37,668 bases of DNA from the IMG/VR virus record IMGVR_UViG_3300025679_000015, positions 1 through 37,668 of that record. One strand, 5' to 3'. Shown here in pieces: positions 15,765 through 24,678 of this stretch (positions are counted from its first letter, which is position 1; each line of letters starts with the position of its first letter). The notes below the pieces were generated by a model. That model worked only from the letters and a program-made list of their open reading frames with translations, was not told the origin of the DNA and made no database searches. The stretch comes from a virus. Both the position numbers and the translations under genes were made by a program.

Positions 15765-16861
15765 GCGTGCACCCTACCCTTGATCGTTGACTCCCACGCA
15801 TCAGCCCACAGCTCGCCCCACTGCTCATACGTCTGCAACGCCGCGGCCGCCCGCGCCCGCCCAGCAACCTCAGCCCGATAATCGTCACCGGCAGCGAGCG
15901 CGCCGAGCTCGCGACGCCAATCCGCCGCCGTGTCAGCCAGCACACCAATCCCATGCGACACCAGACGCCGGTTATCCGGTGTCGGTGACACCACCGCCGG
16001 CACCCCCACCGACGCGAACTCCAACGACTTCAGCGCGCTCTTCGCCCGACCGAACCTCGTCGCAGCGAGCGGCACCATCCCCACCGCGACCCTGGCCAGC
16101 TCACGCGGATACGCAGCGAACGGCACCCACACACCAAGCGACGACACCGCAGGCACCCCCAACGCCGCAGCGGCGCCGCGACCCGGGCCGACGATATGCA
16201 CCCCCCACCGGTCGTGATCCTCCAACGCGCCGCGCAGCCCGGGCGCTGCGACCTGCAGATCACCGGGGTGCGTATCAACGCTGCCCGACCAGCCGAACGT
16301 GCGCTCAAGAGGCTCAGCTGCCGTGATCGCCAAATAGGAGGCCGGGACCATGTTCGGGAGCACCACCGCACGCCCGTGGCCGTAGCGGTCACGCAACGCC
16401 GGCGTCGAGACCGTCACAAGGTCCGCGAGGGTCGCGGCGCGCATGATCCAATCCTTGTTCGCCCACTCATGGGCCAGCTGGCAGTTGGATCGGCAACGCC
16501 GTGTGTGGTGCGGGGAGTAGGTGGCGTGCGCGCCGTTGTCGAGTGGGATCGCCTCAAAGTCGTCGTCTAAGTCGACGACGACCTTCACGCCAGCCTTCTG
16601 CAGGTGCGGGATGATCTCGGCCCAATGCGCACGCACCGGCCGGTTGATGACCACCACGTCGGCGTCGGGTGCCTGCTCGAGGCCGATACAGCGCGCCTCG
16701 TACGGCGGCATCTTCCCTGTCCACTTGCGGTCCCATTGCGCGAGCGGCCCGACCTGGTCGATGACGACGTCGACCCCTTGCGCGGCGAGGGCGAACGCGG
16801 GGAACTTCATCCGGTACCAGCACGAGGCGTCGTCGTTCGCTGGCCACACCAGCACCCTCAC
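15761..16861 (-). CDS. GT4-like glycosyltransferase (366 aa)
   Basis: This is a GT-B fold enzyme. The N-terminus RVLVWPANDDASCWYRM is the first Rossmann strand and loop of GT1/GT4 enzymes. DADVVVINRP and VKVVVDLDDDFEAIP follow. A second Rossmann half begins near TFGWSGSVDTHPGDL. The strong signature is RFGRAKSALKSLEFASVGVP, which matches the GT4 donor-binding 'K-x-x-L-K-x-x-E-x-x-A-x-G-x-P' motif with the Glu. It starts with GTG in a GTGA overlap with the 96-residue gene; an in-frame GTG two codons earlier is also possible. It is the first of the sugar-transfer genes after the protease. Confidence 0.82.
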   Translation of the reverse strand: MRVLVWPANDDASCWYRMKFPAFALAAQGVDVVIDQVGPLAQWDRKWTGKMPPYEARCIGLEQAPDADVVVINRPVRAHWAEIIPHLQKAGVKVVVDLDDDFEAIPLDNGAHATYSPHHTRRCRSNCQLAHEWANKDWIMRAATLADLVTVSTPALRDRYGHGRAVVLPNMVPASYLAITAAEPLERTFGWSGSVDTHPGDLQVAAPGLRGALEDHDRWGVHIVGPGRGAAAALGVPAVSSLGVWVPFAAYPRELARVAVGMVPLAATRFGRAKSALKSLEFASVGVPAVVSPTPDNRRLVSHGIGVLADTAADWRRELGALAAGDDYRAEVAGRARAAAALQTYEQWGELWADAWESTIKGRVHA

Positions 16862-17148
16862 GGCCACCGCTCAAGGTCGCGCGCGCGGACGATGAACTGC
16901 AGATCCCACCAGTTATGCGACACCCATTCCGAGCCGTCATACATCGTCAGGAGGATGCAACCCTCTGGTGCCGTCTCGATCCAAGTGTTGAAGAGTACCG
17001 ACGTCGAGCGAATCGAACCGTTGTCGAGTAGGTCCACAGACAGGCCAGCCGCGGCGCGCATGACCGGCACGCCGTCGGTGTCGGGGCGAATGTCGATGAG
17101 CGAGTCGAACACCGGCTCGGTGGAGACGCGTATCGGCAGCGCGGTCAT
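16858..17148 (-). CDS. Hypothetical protein upstream of GT4 (96 aa)
   Basis: This 96-residue protein is beta-rich, with TGFxxL-like strands (PVFDSLIDIRPDTDGV, AAAGLSVDLLDN) and a Trp-rich end (YDGSEWVSHNWWDL). No family is recognised. The stop overlaps the glycosyltransferase start as GTGA, suggesting linked translation. It follows the protease gene by about 107 bases. A capsid-associated or acceptor role is a guess only. Confidence 0.6.
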   Translation of the reverse strand: MTALPIRVSTEPVFDSLIDIRPDTDGVPVMRAAAGLSVDLLDNGSIRSTSVLFNTWIETAPEGCILLTMYDGSEWVSHNWWDLQFIVRARDLERWP

Positions 17149-17255
17149 GACGGTTCTACTGCGGTATAGGTGCTGGTGGTCACGGTAACCCCCAAGATCG
17201 GCCGGAAATCTTCGGTTAAATCTAGCCCCTCAAACGAGGTGCCGAAACATGCAAG
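17149..17255 (-). promoter_or_regulatory. Gap before the glycosyltransferase cassette
   Basis: This 107-base gap is richer in A/T than its flanks (GGGCTAGATTTAACCGAAGA on the transcribed strand). It holds TAGATT, a TANNNT-type -10 candidate, and short inverted repeats CCTC-GTTT-GAGG and AAGAT/ATCTT. No good -35 partner was found at standard spacing. A promoter for the cassette is possible but unproven. Confidence 0.25.
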
Positions 17256-18497
17256 CTAGCCGACGCGGATGCTGCGCAGTCGGCGCCGGGCCACCTCAAT
17301 GTCGAGCAGCTCATCGGCGCCGTCATCGACACTGCGCCCACCAGAATCGCCGGCAACCTCCACCCCGGTGCGCTTCGCGGCCGTCTTGATCGCAGCCTTC
17401 ACCTTCGCCAGATCCTCGGCACTGTAAAGCGCCGCGTTCTTCTCCTGGTTGATGAACGCCCACGCGCTCTTGACATGCGCGGCGGTGTCGATCGGGTACC
17501 GCTTCTGCTTGTCCTTCTGATACCCGGGGTCGGCGTAGGTCACGTCGCCGAACGGTTCGCCTTTCGCGGCACGCTCAGCCTCGAGCTCGGCCGCGGCCGC
17601 CCGCGCAGCGTCGATGGTGTCAGCGTCCGCGCCGTCGTCAGGGTCAGGCAACCCCAGCGCCTCGAGCAGCTCATCGGCGGCGACGTCAGCCGCATGCAAC
17701 AACTGTGCGACCTGCCCCACCCCGGGCGGCAGCGTCGACAGGTCAAGGCCGTCGATGATGGCGATCGCGGCGTCGACCGCGCCGTCGATCGCCTGCGCGA
17801 GCTCAGCCGGTGTCGCGTCGTCATCCTGCCCGTCGCCGTTGCCGGTTTCGTCGTCGTTGTGTGAGGTGACGGTGCCATCGTTGCCGACCGTGATCGTGAT
17901 CGACCGATGACCAGCCGCGAGCGCCTGGTGCAACGCCGCACCAACCGCATCCGCCGCCTCAGTGTCGGGCGCCTGGATGATCTCGCCGTCGGCGTCGCGG
18001 ACGCTGATCGTGTGCGTGCCGACCACTGACGGGTCGACGACGGGGGAAACGTGGACTAGGCGGGCGCGCGTGAACTTGTTGACGCCGCGCTGGTTCGGGT
18101 CGGGCACGGTCTCCCCGTCGCGGAACTTGTACGACCAGCCTTGCAGGTGGCCGTCTTTCAGCAGCGACCAGCAGGCCCTCGCGGAGGGCACGTCGGCGAA
18201 GTCAGCGAACCGCATCGTCAGCTGCGCGCCGCGCTCTGTGCTGTTGCTGGTGTGGACTGAGCCGACGATGTTGGCGATGTTCCGCTCATCGTGGCCGAAC
18301 ACCATCGGGATCGTCCGCTCGCCCGCGCCGACCTGCTGCAGCGACTCGTCGCACCAGCCCGCGCCCCAGGTCGTGCGGTAGCTGTCGGGGGTGTCTGTGA
18401 AGGGGCAGACCATCGCCTCGACGAAATGCTGCCCGTTCTCCTCGAACGTGCGGGTGCCAGCGTCCTCCATCAGCACGGTGCGGAACTGAGGATCCAT
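17256..18497 (-). CDS. HK97-type prohead protease with C-terminal extension (413 aa)
   Basis: Residues 1-170 form the S78-type maturation serine protease that removes the capsid delta domain: MVFGHDER with catalytic His at about 69, and GHLQGWSYKFR with the catalytic Ser at about 122. The third position, usually Glu in 'xEVSPV', reads L-V-H-V-S-P-V here. After an acidic linker of about 100 residues comes FGDVTYADPGYQKDKQKRYP then VKSAWAFINQEKNAALYSAE and IKAAIKTAAKRTG-like helices. This is a DUF6582-like domain often fused to actinophage proteases. The ATG has AGGAG upstream. At 413 residues the protein is about twice the usual length. Confidence 0.88.
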   Translation of the reverse strand: MDPQFRTVLMEDAGTRTFEENGQHFVEAMVCPFTDTPDSYRTTWGAGWCDESLQQVGAGERTIPMVFGHDERNIANIVGSVHTSNSTERGAQLTMRFADFADVPSARACWSLLKDGHLQGWSYKFRDGETVPDPNQRGVNKFTRARLVHVSPVVDPSVVGTHTISVRDADGEIIQAPDTEAADAVGAALHQALAAGHRSITITVGNDGTVTSHNDDETGNGDGQDDDATPAELAQAIDGAVDAAIAIIDGLDLSTLPPGVGQVAQLLHAADVAADELLEALGLPDPDDGADADTIDAARAAAAELEAERAAKGEPFGDVTYADPGYQKDKQKRYPIDTAAHVKSAWAFINQEKNAALYSAEDLAKVKAAIKTAAKRTGVEVAGDSGGRSVDDGADELLDIEVARRRLRSIRVG

Positions 18498-18595
18498 CGT
18501 CGGTCTCCTGTCAGGTGACGGGCTGGCTGGTCTTGAGAGTACCCCCGGGGACGCTGGTGAGCCTAGAACCTGCCCGCAGGCGCGCCACGCCGATC

Positions 18596-18618
18596 GCTCA
18601 TACCCTCGAAATATGAGC
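18596..18618 (-). terminator. 7-bp inverted repeat after the beta-helix gene
   Basis: GCTCATA and TATGAGC form a perfect 7-bp stem around a 9-base loop, six bases after the stop of the tailspike gene. No U-run follows. It may be a weak terminator or an operator-type site ahead of the protease gene. Confidence 0.4.
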
Positions 18619-18623
18619 AGTTG

Positions 18624-21212
18624 CTAGACGGTGGCCCCGGCCGCGTTCTTCCAGACCGAGCCGTTCGACCAAATCGGAATGGCGAGGCTCGTGTCGTAGA
18701 ACTGCGCACCAGCGCCGACAGCCGCTGCCGAGGGGCGCGAACCGGTCACTGCTTGCCCGGTCTTGAGCGACCCGAGCCCCGTGGTACCGCCGACCGCTAA
18801 CACTCCAGCCGAATCTCGCACGAGGGCCAGATCGTAGGCGGTGCCGAAATAAATGCCGGTGCCGAGTCCTGCGGCTTGAATCTGGACGCCCGTTGACCCC
18901 GAGCCGAAGGTGACGGCTTTAGCGAAGTTGAGGGTGCCCCAATCGTCAGCGCAGACAATCTTCGATCCCCAGTTAGAAGACGGGGTGGCACCCATGCGAA
19001 CACCGATCGCGTGTGCCGTACCCAATGCGGGACAGGGCACCGTGTACGGCCCGGTACCCGTCGCGTCACCGGACGTGACAATCGTTTCCTCGTTGTTGCC
19101 GAGGTCGATCCGCACCGACGAACCACTGGGAATGAACCTGTCTGAAATAAACGACGTGGCACCGATCGACGTGGCACCCCCGAGGGTTGCGAGGATTACC
19201 GATCCACCGGACGGCCCGAATGTGATGCTCGGGAATCCGGTGGTTACATCGGTGCCGATCGACACTTCGGATGCGAACCCGCGGCTACCGGCGATCCGCT
19301 GGTAGCTGTCTACCCCTTGACCTCCAGCGTCGCCAGGGACACGGAAAGTACCCACTTGCCCCGTGGTGGCCTCTGCGATGGCCGCGACGGTGTGCAGAAG
19401 TGCGGCGGCTGCCGGGGAAGCGTTGGTGTTCGGCTCGAACATGACCGTGCGGCCAGACAGGTAAGCGACCGCCGCGTCGTTGACGGAGAACTCTTCACCG
19501 AACGGGCCATACACGGTCGCCGTGGTGCCCTTGATGGCGATCGTGACCCGGTACACGGTGCCATCGGTTGCCATCGGCCGACGCCAGTTACCGAACAGGA
19601 TGCCATTGTTTGTGGCGAAGTTCGCCTCTGTGTCTTGCCGCAACGCGACCCCGAACCCGTTTGGGCCGAAGTTGCAGTGGACCATATTCGCCAGCGACAG
19701 CGGCACATCTTTGGAGAACGCCATCGTCATCGACGCGATGGTCGGATCACCGGTGAACGACACTTCGCAACTGATCGACCGCGGCTGAACGGCGAGCGCC
19801 CCGTACAGGTAGCCGGTACCCGCCGAGTTGACGGCCCCCGATGTCACGGTCGGCGCCTGCGCACCCGTTGTGGCCCACGCGGGACCGATCAGCGGCGCGA
19901 TACCGGACGGGGAGCCGTTCACATACCCGCTGAAGTCGTCGTAGAGGCTAACGGTGGCGCGGCCGATCGGCGCATAAGTGTTGTCCTGGGTGGCGGGAAG
20001 GTTCAGTGACCACTTCGACCCGGTACCCGATGCGGTGCTCGCACCCGAACCCTTGACTACGTTGCCGGTGACGATGTTCCCGACACAGCCTGAACTTTCA
20101 ACGATCGCCGGGTTCGGGACCGCGTTGGTGTTGACGATGTTGTTGGCGACCGTGTTACCGGTGGACGTGGAGACGAGGCGGATTTCCTCGTATGTGCTGG
20201 TGGCCAACGAGTTTTGGTCGACCACATTTCCGGTGACGGTGCAGTAGTTGCAGTTCCCGACACGGATACCGGCCCCGGTGTTGCCGGTGACGCTGGCCCC
20301 GGTGACGGTAATCAGTGACGAGTTGTAGAGCGCAATCCCGTGGAGTAGGTTGCCGCGGTACGCGCCACCGATGACGGAACTGTCCTGCGTGCCGTCGTGG
20401 ATCGAGACGCCCTCGTTCGCGTTGCCCTGGGCGGTGCAACTGATCAGTTCGACCCGGTAGTGAATGATGCCCGTCTCACCGCAGCGGTAGCCGACCTGGT
20501 TGTTGTAGGCGGTGCAGCCGAGGAGTTTGATGTCGTCCGCGAGGATTTCAAAGCCGGACGAACTGTTGTTCGTCGTCCCGTCGATGCCGTTGTCGTGGGC
20601 GGTGCACTGGGAGAAGACTGCCCGGTTTACCCGAATGATGTCCCAGGCGTAGGACTTGCAGTTGCGGACCTCGACGCGGGTTGCCTGAATGTCATACGGG
20701 TACGGCTGGCCGGTCGCGCCGCCGACGTAGATGCCGTACTGCCGGTACGTCGAGTCCAGGGTGTGCAGGACGGTTTTGTTGCCATCGACCGTGAAGTCCC
20801 GCATTACGACGTTGTTGACCTGCGTCGATGAGGTGACGTTAATCCGCAGCGTGGGCAGGTCGTAGGTGTAGCCCGATCCGGACGTGTTGGCGGGCGAGAT
20901 GGATGGGTTCGGATCGTGCAGGAGGATAGTCGCGCCCATGCCCGCACCTGCGAGGGTCACGTTGCTGCCAAGCGAAATGTTGGCAACGACGTAAGTCCCG
21001 GCCTGTAGCTGGACCGTGCCGCCGCCTGCGGCGATACAGGCAGCGATCTTCGCTTGGACGTTCGCGGTGTCCGTTGCCCCTACACCGGTCGGTGCCGCGA
21101 CGCCGAACACCTGCGCATAAGTGCTGGGAAGCGCCAGCAGCGCATCGTCGATGGCGTTGTGGTCGGCGGTGTGCCCGGTGTCGCCGATGTTGTGCGTGCC
21201 AGTGATGGCCAT
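18624..21212 (-). CDS. Beta-helix tailspike-like protein (862 aa)
   Basis: TDTANVQAKIAACIAAGGGT at about residue 47 is the classic start of a pectate-lyase-3-type right-handed beta helix, the fold of phage polysaccharide depolymerase tailspikes. About 300 residues of short strands with N-T-G-N-type turns follow (VTGNTGAGIRV, VTGNVVDQN, NTVANNIVNT). A jelly-roll-like region lies at about 410-600. The C-terminus has QFYDTSLAIPIWSNGSVWKN, a motif found at the tips of many phage fibres. The start overlaps the previous stop as TGATG. It sits between portal and protease, an odd place for a tail fibre. Enzyme activity is not shown, as no active-site residues can be picked out. Confidence 0.8.
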   Translation of the reverse strand: MAITGTHNIGDTGHTADHNAIDDALLALPSTYAQVFGVAAPTGVGATDTANVQAKIAACIAAGGGTVQLQAGTYVVANISLGSNVTLAGAGMGATILLHDPNPSISPANTSGSGYTYDLPTLRINVTSSTQVNNVVMRDFTVDGNKTVLHTLDSTYRQYGIYVGGATGQPYPYDIQATRVEVRNCKSYAWDIIRVNRAVFSQCTAHDNGIDGTTNNSSSGFEILADDIKLLGCTAYNNQVGYRCGETGIIHYRVELISCTAQGNANEGVSIHDGTQDSSVIGGAYRGNLLHGIALYNSSLITVTGASVTGNTGAGIRVGNCNYCTVTGNVVDQNSLATSTYEEIRLVSTSTGNTVANNIVNTNAVPNPAIVESSGCVGNIVTGNVVKGSGASTASGTGSKWSLNLPATQDNTYAPIGRATVSLYDDFSGYVNGSPSGIAPLIGPAWATTGAQAPTVTSGAVNSAGTGYLYGALAVQPRSISCEVSFTGDPTIASMTMAFSKDVPLSLANMVHCNFGPNGFGVALRQDTEANFATNNGILFGNWRRPMATDGTVYRVTIAIKGTTATVYGPFGEEFSVNDAAVAYLSGRTVMFEPNTNASPAAAALLHTVAAIAEATTGQVGTFRVPGDAGGQGVDSYQRIAGSRGFASEVSIGTDVTTGFPSITFGPSGGSVILATLGGATSIGATSFISDRFIPSGSSVRIDLGNNEETIVTSGDATGTGPYTVPCPALGTAHAIGVRMGATPSSNWGSKIVCADDWGTLNFAKAVTFGSGSTGVQIQAAGLGTGIYFGTAYDLALVRDSAGVLAVGGTTGLGSLKTGQAVTGSRPSAAAVGAGAQFYDTSLAIPIWSNGSVWKNAAGATV

Positions 21213-21541
21213 CAGTAGGTGTCCCTCAGTGAGAAGATGGCCGAGTCATCCTCGGCGGTGACTGACAGGTCGATCGCGTGCGCGATGCAATCAATCGTCC
21301 CAGGCACCCAGTCACGGTTCGTTGCTGACCACCGAGCACCCGTGGACACCAGCGCCACCGTCACACCGAACCCGTTCGGGTGCGCCGACCTTGATGCCAC
21401 ATACCAGACCGTGTCACTCGACACCGTCGCCGGCATCGCGACCACCTGCGTCAGCGCGCTGTCGGAGTACACGGTCGGGCCGACGATGTTGACGGTGTGC
21501 GCGACCCCGTTGACCAGCACCGAGATAGCTCGAGAACTCAC
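21212..21541 (-). CDS. Hypothetical structural protein after the portal fusion (109 aa)
   Basis: The protein is beta-rich: AISVLVNGVAHTVNIVGPTV, YSDSALTQVVAMPATVSSDT, then AIDLSVTAEDDSAIFSLRDT. It may be a virion protein, such as a spike adaptor, because it is coupled by overlaps to the portal fusion (GTGA) and the beta-helix protein (TGATG). The start is GTG. No named family is recognised. Confidence 0.65.
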   Translation of the reverse strand: MSSRAISVLVNGVAHTVNIVGPTVYSDSALTQVVAMPATVSSDTVWYVASRSAHPNGFGVTVALVSTGARWSATNRDWVPGTIDCIAHAIDLSVTAEDDSAIFSLRDTY

Positions 21542-24500
21542 GGGCGCGATCCCTTCGCGGCGGGGACGTACATGGTCGTGCAGCGGCAGTTGACGAAGTC
21601 GGACGGAGGCGCTGTGCGCATGTCGCCCGGGTGATCCATAGCAAAGCCTCCCACCATGAACGGTTCGCCCAATGGTCGCACCTGGCCGTTCGCTTCCGCG
21701 TGAGCCTCCCGCGTCCGCGCGTCGGGGGTCGCCAGCCACTCCTTGGACGCCACTATGCCAGCTGGCAGGGCGGTCGCGTACGCGTCCTGCGCCGTGTTCA
21801 CAGCACTCATCGTTTCCGTTCTCGCGATCCGCTCGGCGCGCACGTTGTCGGCCTCATCGAACACGGCGCTGATCCGGTCAGCGATCGGTCGCATGCCTTC
21901 GCCAGCGGTCATGCCGTCGCTGATCGCGGCGTGGATCTGGTCGTAGGTGTCGCGGGTGACCTGATCGGCCAGCTTCGATACGCGGCCGGCGAGCGCCGTG
22001 CGAGCGGCACTGACCGCGTCGGGGAACACCGGCTGGCCGGGGGTGATCTGCTCAGCCAACCGCTGCGTCGTCAGCGTGCGAACCGTGGCGAACACCGGAT
22101 TGAGCGCCGTCTGCGTCTCATCAGCCCAATGCGCGACGTCGAACACCGCACCCGCGTCGATCGCCCCAGCCGCACCCTGGACACCACCAGGTTGCGTAGC
22201 GTCGGCGGGTTGCGCGGCGCGGGTCATCATCGCCGCGCCCCGCCGGCCGGTCAGCCTGCTCATGACCGCTTTGCGTTGCTTGGCGAACACCGCGGCCATC
22301 GCCTCAGCCATTTGTGGCTCAAGCACATCAGCGTGCTGCTTGACCAGTCGCCGGGTCTGCACCCGCAGCTGCCGACGGTTCGCGGGGACCAGACCTGCGG
22401 TGCGGGCGCCGACCTGCCGCGGGTTGACGAGGATCAGTCCATGCGCGGGCGCGGTGACGCCCTTGCCGCACACTTTGCAGCGGCGCCGGTTGGTCGTCGA
22501 GGATTGGAACGCGTGAGCCGCGGCGACCAGCCGCGGCGGGTTACCTTTTGGGAGCAGCAGTCCCGCCGATGAAGCCTCGGTCAGCGCGTCACGCTTGTGC
22601 GTCTCGCCAGGCGCGTGCCCCGGTCGCGCCCCGGTCGCGCGCATATGCAGGTTAGAGCAGAGACCCTTGACCTCACCGGGGTTGACGTACTTGCCGAGCT
22701 CAACCACGCATCGGTCGAAGTCGCCATCGGTGCCCCAGCCGATCTTCGCCGCGCCTTCCCCGTGCGCCCAATACTCCATGAGGCGCTCAGTTGCGACGGG
22801 CGCCTTCGCGGTCTTATTGACGCGGATCCCGGCGACCAGACGCTCGATCACGGTCACCGCGTCGCGGGCCTGCGCGGGCAGCACGCCACGATCACCTGAC
22901 AGGCCGGCAGCGTCGGCGGCGCGGTTCAGCTTCTGCTCGTGCATGTCCTTTTGCCACGGGCCGCTGGTGGTGTCGACGGTGCCGACCAGCGCCGGGATGG
23001 TGCGCTTACCTGCGCGGTCGAACGCGAGCGTGCGGTGGTAGCCGTCCGCGATCTCGAGCTTCCCCTCGCCGGTGTCGACGAGCACGACCGGGTCCATACT
23101 CTGCCCGTCCTTGACCGCGGCCGCGATCCCATCGACCTTGGACTGGTCGCGGCCACCGGGCCGGCGCGCCATCTTGATCTCATCGAGTGGCACCCCTGGG
23201 TCATATTTCCACGTCGCGGTTTTGACCCAGTCGAGCACGGTGCCGGGGTAGGCGTGCTCGAGGAGGTCGAGGACCTCAGCAGCCGGGACGGGCCCGGTCT
23301 TGAAGGTGGTTGCGGTCGCGCGGGAGAAGTTGCTGACCTTGTTTTGTCCTCCGGGCGCGTCGTCGACCGCCGGCAAGTTCTGCACCGGCTTGTCCGCAGG
23401 GCTTAACGGGGCGAGACCAACGTCGTTGCGCCAATCATCGGCGGTCGCCAGCCCTGCGGCGACCGCTGCGTCGGCGGCCATTGGGGCGAACACATTCGAC
23501 CCGGCGCGCAACGCTTCGACACCGGAGAAATCGAACCAGCACACGTTCCCGTCACCGAACCGCGGCGAGAGGAACTGGTTGATGTCGTCGCAAATCTCGG
23601 CGGCGATCTCCATGATGGGGCCGTCCCAAAAGTTCTTGGCCTCCTGGTTCGCGTTCTCATAGACCCTTTGTGTTGAGTCACCGAGCAGCGACATGGGGAC
23701 GCGCCACGCACGGAGCAGGTCCGCTTTGACTTCCTGCAGGATCGCCAGCACGTTCGCGTCGACCGGTGTGGTCGCCAAGTCGATGACCTGGATCGGCGGC
23801 AGGCCCTTCCCTGCGCCCGCAGCTGGGGTGCCGAGCGGATCATCCTCGTAGTAGCCGTGCAAGATCCGGCCGCCGTTGTCGTAGCCGGCGTATTCGGCGG
23901 CGAACTGGTCCTCCCAGGCGCGGCGCTCATCATCATCGGCGATGTCGGGGGTGATGACGAGTTTGCGGGCCGACAGCCCGTTCTTCGCCAGCGCCCACAT
24001 GTACCGGTCCAGGGCGATCTGCAGTGAGGCGGGCATCCCTGCGGCCATCAGCGCCGATTCGGGTTGCCGCCAGTCGATTTGGCCGGGGCGCCACGAGTAG
24101 AACACCTGGTCGGCGGTGAACGGGATCAGTCCGCTGGGCAGCATGTATTGGAACCCGTCGAACCAGCGGACGGACCCGGTACCGGACGGAATGGGGTTGA
24201 GGAACGGTGCGACGAGCGGCCAAATCGCGCCCGGGACTTTGGAGCCGGGCGGGCACACGGTTTCCCACGCCATCCGGCCTGCGATCAACCTTTGGATGAT
24301 CGACCAGATCGCCAGGTTACGGCTTGAGGTGGCAGGGTTGGGGCCGCACGGTGGTGGGCCAAGAAGTTTCGCGCCTTGGCTGCTGGTGTCGTAGTCGCCG
24401 GGCTTGTTCGGGTCGGCACCGAACCGGATCGGCAACGACCCGAGCGCGGTCGCGATCGTACGAACGGGTTGCATGATGTAGATCGACGCCTGGTAGCCGT

Positions 24501-24678
24501 TGCGGATCGCGGTCAGCCCATCCCATTCGGGGACTTGCGGCATGCCGGGGGTTGAGTACCAGACGTTTCCTGAGCCGCCTTTGGGGGGGGTGTTGTTGCC
24601 GGCGGGTGGTTTGGTGGTGACCGCTGGGGTGGGGGCGCGTTCACCTGACAGGCCAAGGACACGACCGAGGGCTGTCAC
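21538..24678 (-). CDS. Portal - ParB-like - MuF fusion protein (1046 aa)
   Basis: Residues ~55-430 are an HK97-type portal, the DNA entry ring (ANQEAKNFWDGPIMEIAAEI and WRVPMSLLG are typical). Residues ~495-566 look like a ParB/Srx-type domain: MARRPGGRDQSKVDGI, then MDPVVLVDTG, then EIADGYHRTLAFDRAGKRTI, where GYHRTLA matches the ParB 'G-x-x-R-x-x-A' motif. Residues ~630-690 carry a W-x-x-G-E-G-A-A-K-I segment seen in other actinophage head proteins, then a CxxC at 734-737. Residues ~945-1038 are a MuF/gp7 capsid-morphogenesis domain (AERIARTETMSAVNTAQDAY, then SDFVNCRCTTMYV). It starts with GTG in a GTGA overlap with the small membrane gene. Portal-MuF fusions are known, but the ParB-like insert is unusual. 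Confidence 0.88.
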   Translation of the reverse strand: MTALGRVLGLSGERAPTPAVTTKPPAGNNTPPKGGSGNVWYSTPGMPQVPEWDGLTAIRNGYQASIYIMQPVRTIATALGSLPIRFGADPNKPGDYDTSSQGAKLLGPPPCGPNPATSSRNLAIWSIIQRLIAGRMAWETVCPPGSKVPGAIWPLVAPFLNPIPSGTGSVRWFDGFQYMLPSGLIPFTADQVFYSWRPGQIDWRQPESALMAAGMPASLQIALDRYMWALAKNGLSARKLVITPDIADDDERRAWEDQFAAEYAGYDNGGRILHGYYEDDPLGTPAAGAGKGLPPIQVIDLATTPVDANVLAILQEVKADLLRAWRVPMSLLGDSTQRVYENANQEAKNFWDGPIMEIAAEICDDINQFLSPRFGDGNVCWFDFSGVEALRAGSNVFAPMAADAAVAAGLATADDWRNDVGLAPLSPADKPVQNLPAVDDAPGGQNKVSNFSRATATTFKTGPVPAAEVLDLLEHAYPGTVLDWVKTATWKYDPGVPLDEIKMARRPGGRDQSKVDGIAAAVKDGQSMDPVVLVDTGEGKLEIADGYHRTLAFDRAGKRTIPALVGTVDTTSGPWQKDMHEQKLNRAADAAGLSGDRGVLPAQARDAVTVIERLVAGIRVNKTAKAPVATERLMEYWAHGEGAAKIGWGTDGDFDRCVVELGKYVNPGEVKGLCSNLHMRATGARPGHAPGETHKRDALTEASSAGLLLPKGNPPRLVAAAHAFQSSTTNRRRCKVCGKGVTAPAHGLILVNPRQVGARTAGLVPANRRQLRVQTRRLVKQHADVLEPQMAEAMAAVFAKQRKAVMSRLTGRRGAAMMTRAAQPADATQPGGVQGAAGAIDAGAVFDVAHWADETQTALNPVFATVRTLTTQRLAEQITPGQPVFPDAVSAARTALAGRVSKLADQVTRDTYDQIHAAISDGMTAGEGMRPIADRISAVFDEADNVRAERIARTETMSAVNTAQDAYATALPAGIVASKEWLATPDARTREAHAEANGQVRPLGEPFMVGGFAMDHPGDMRTAPPSDFVNCRCTTMYVPAAKGSRP

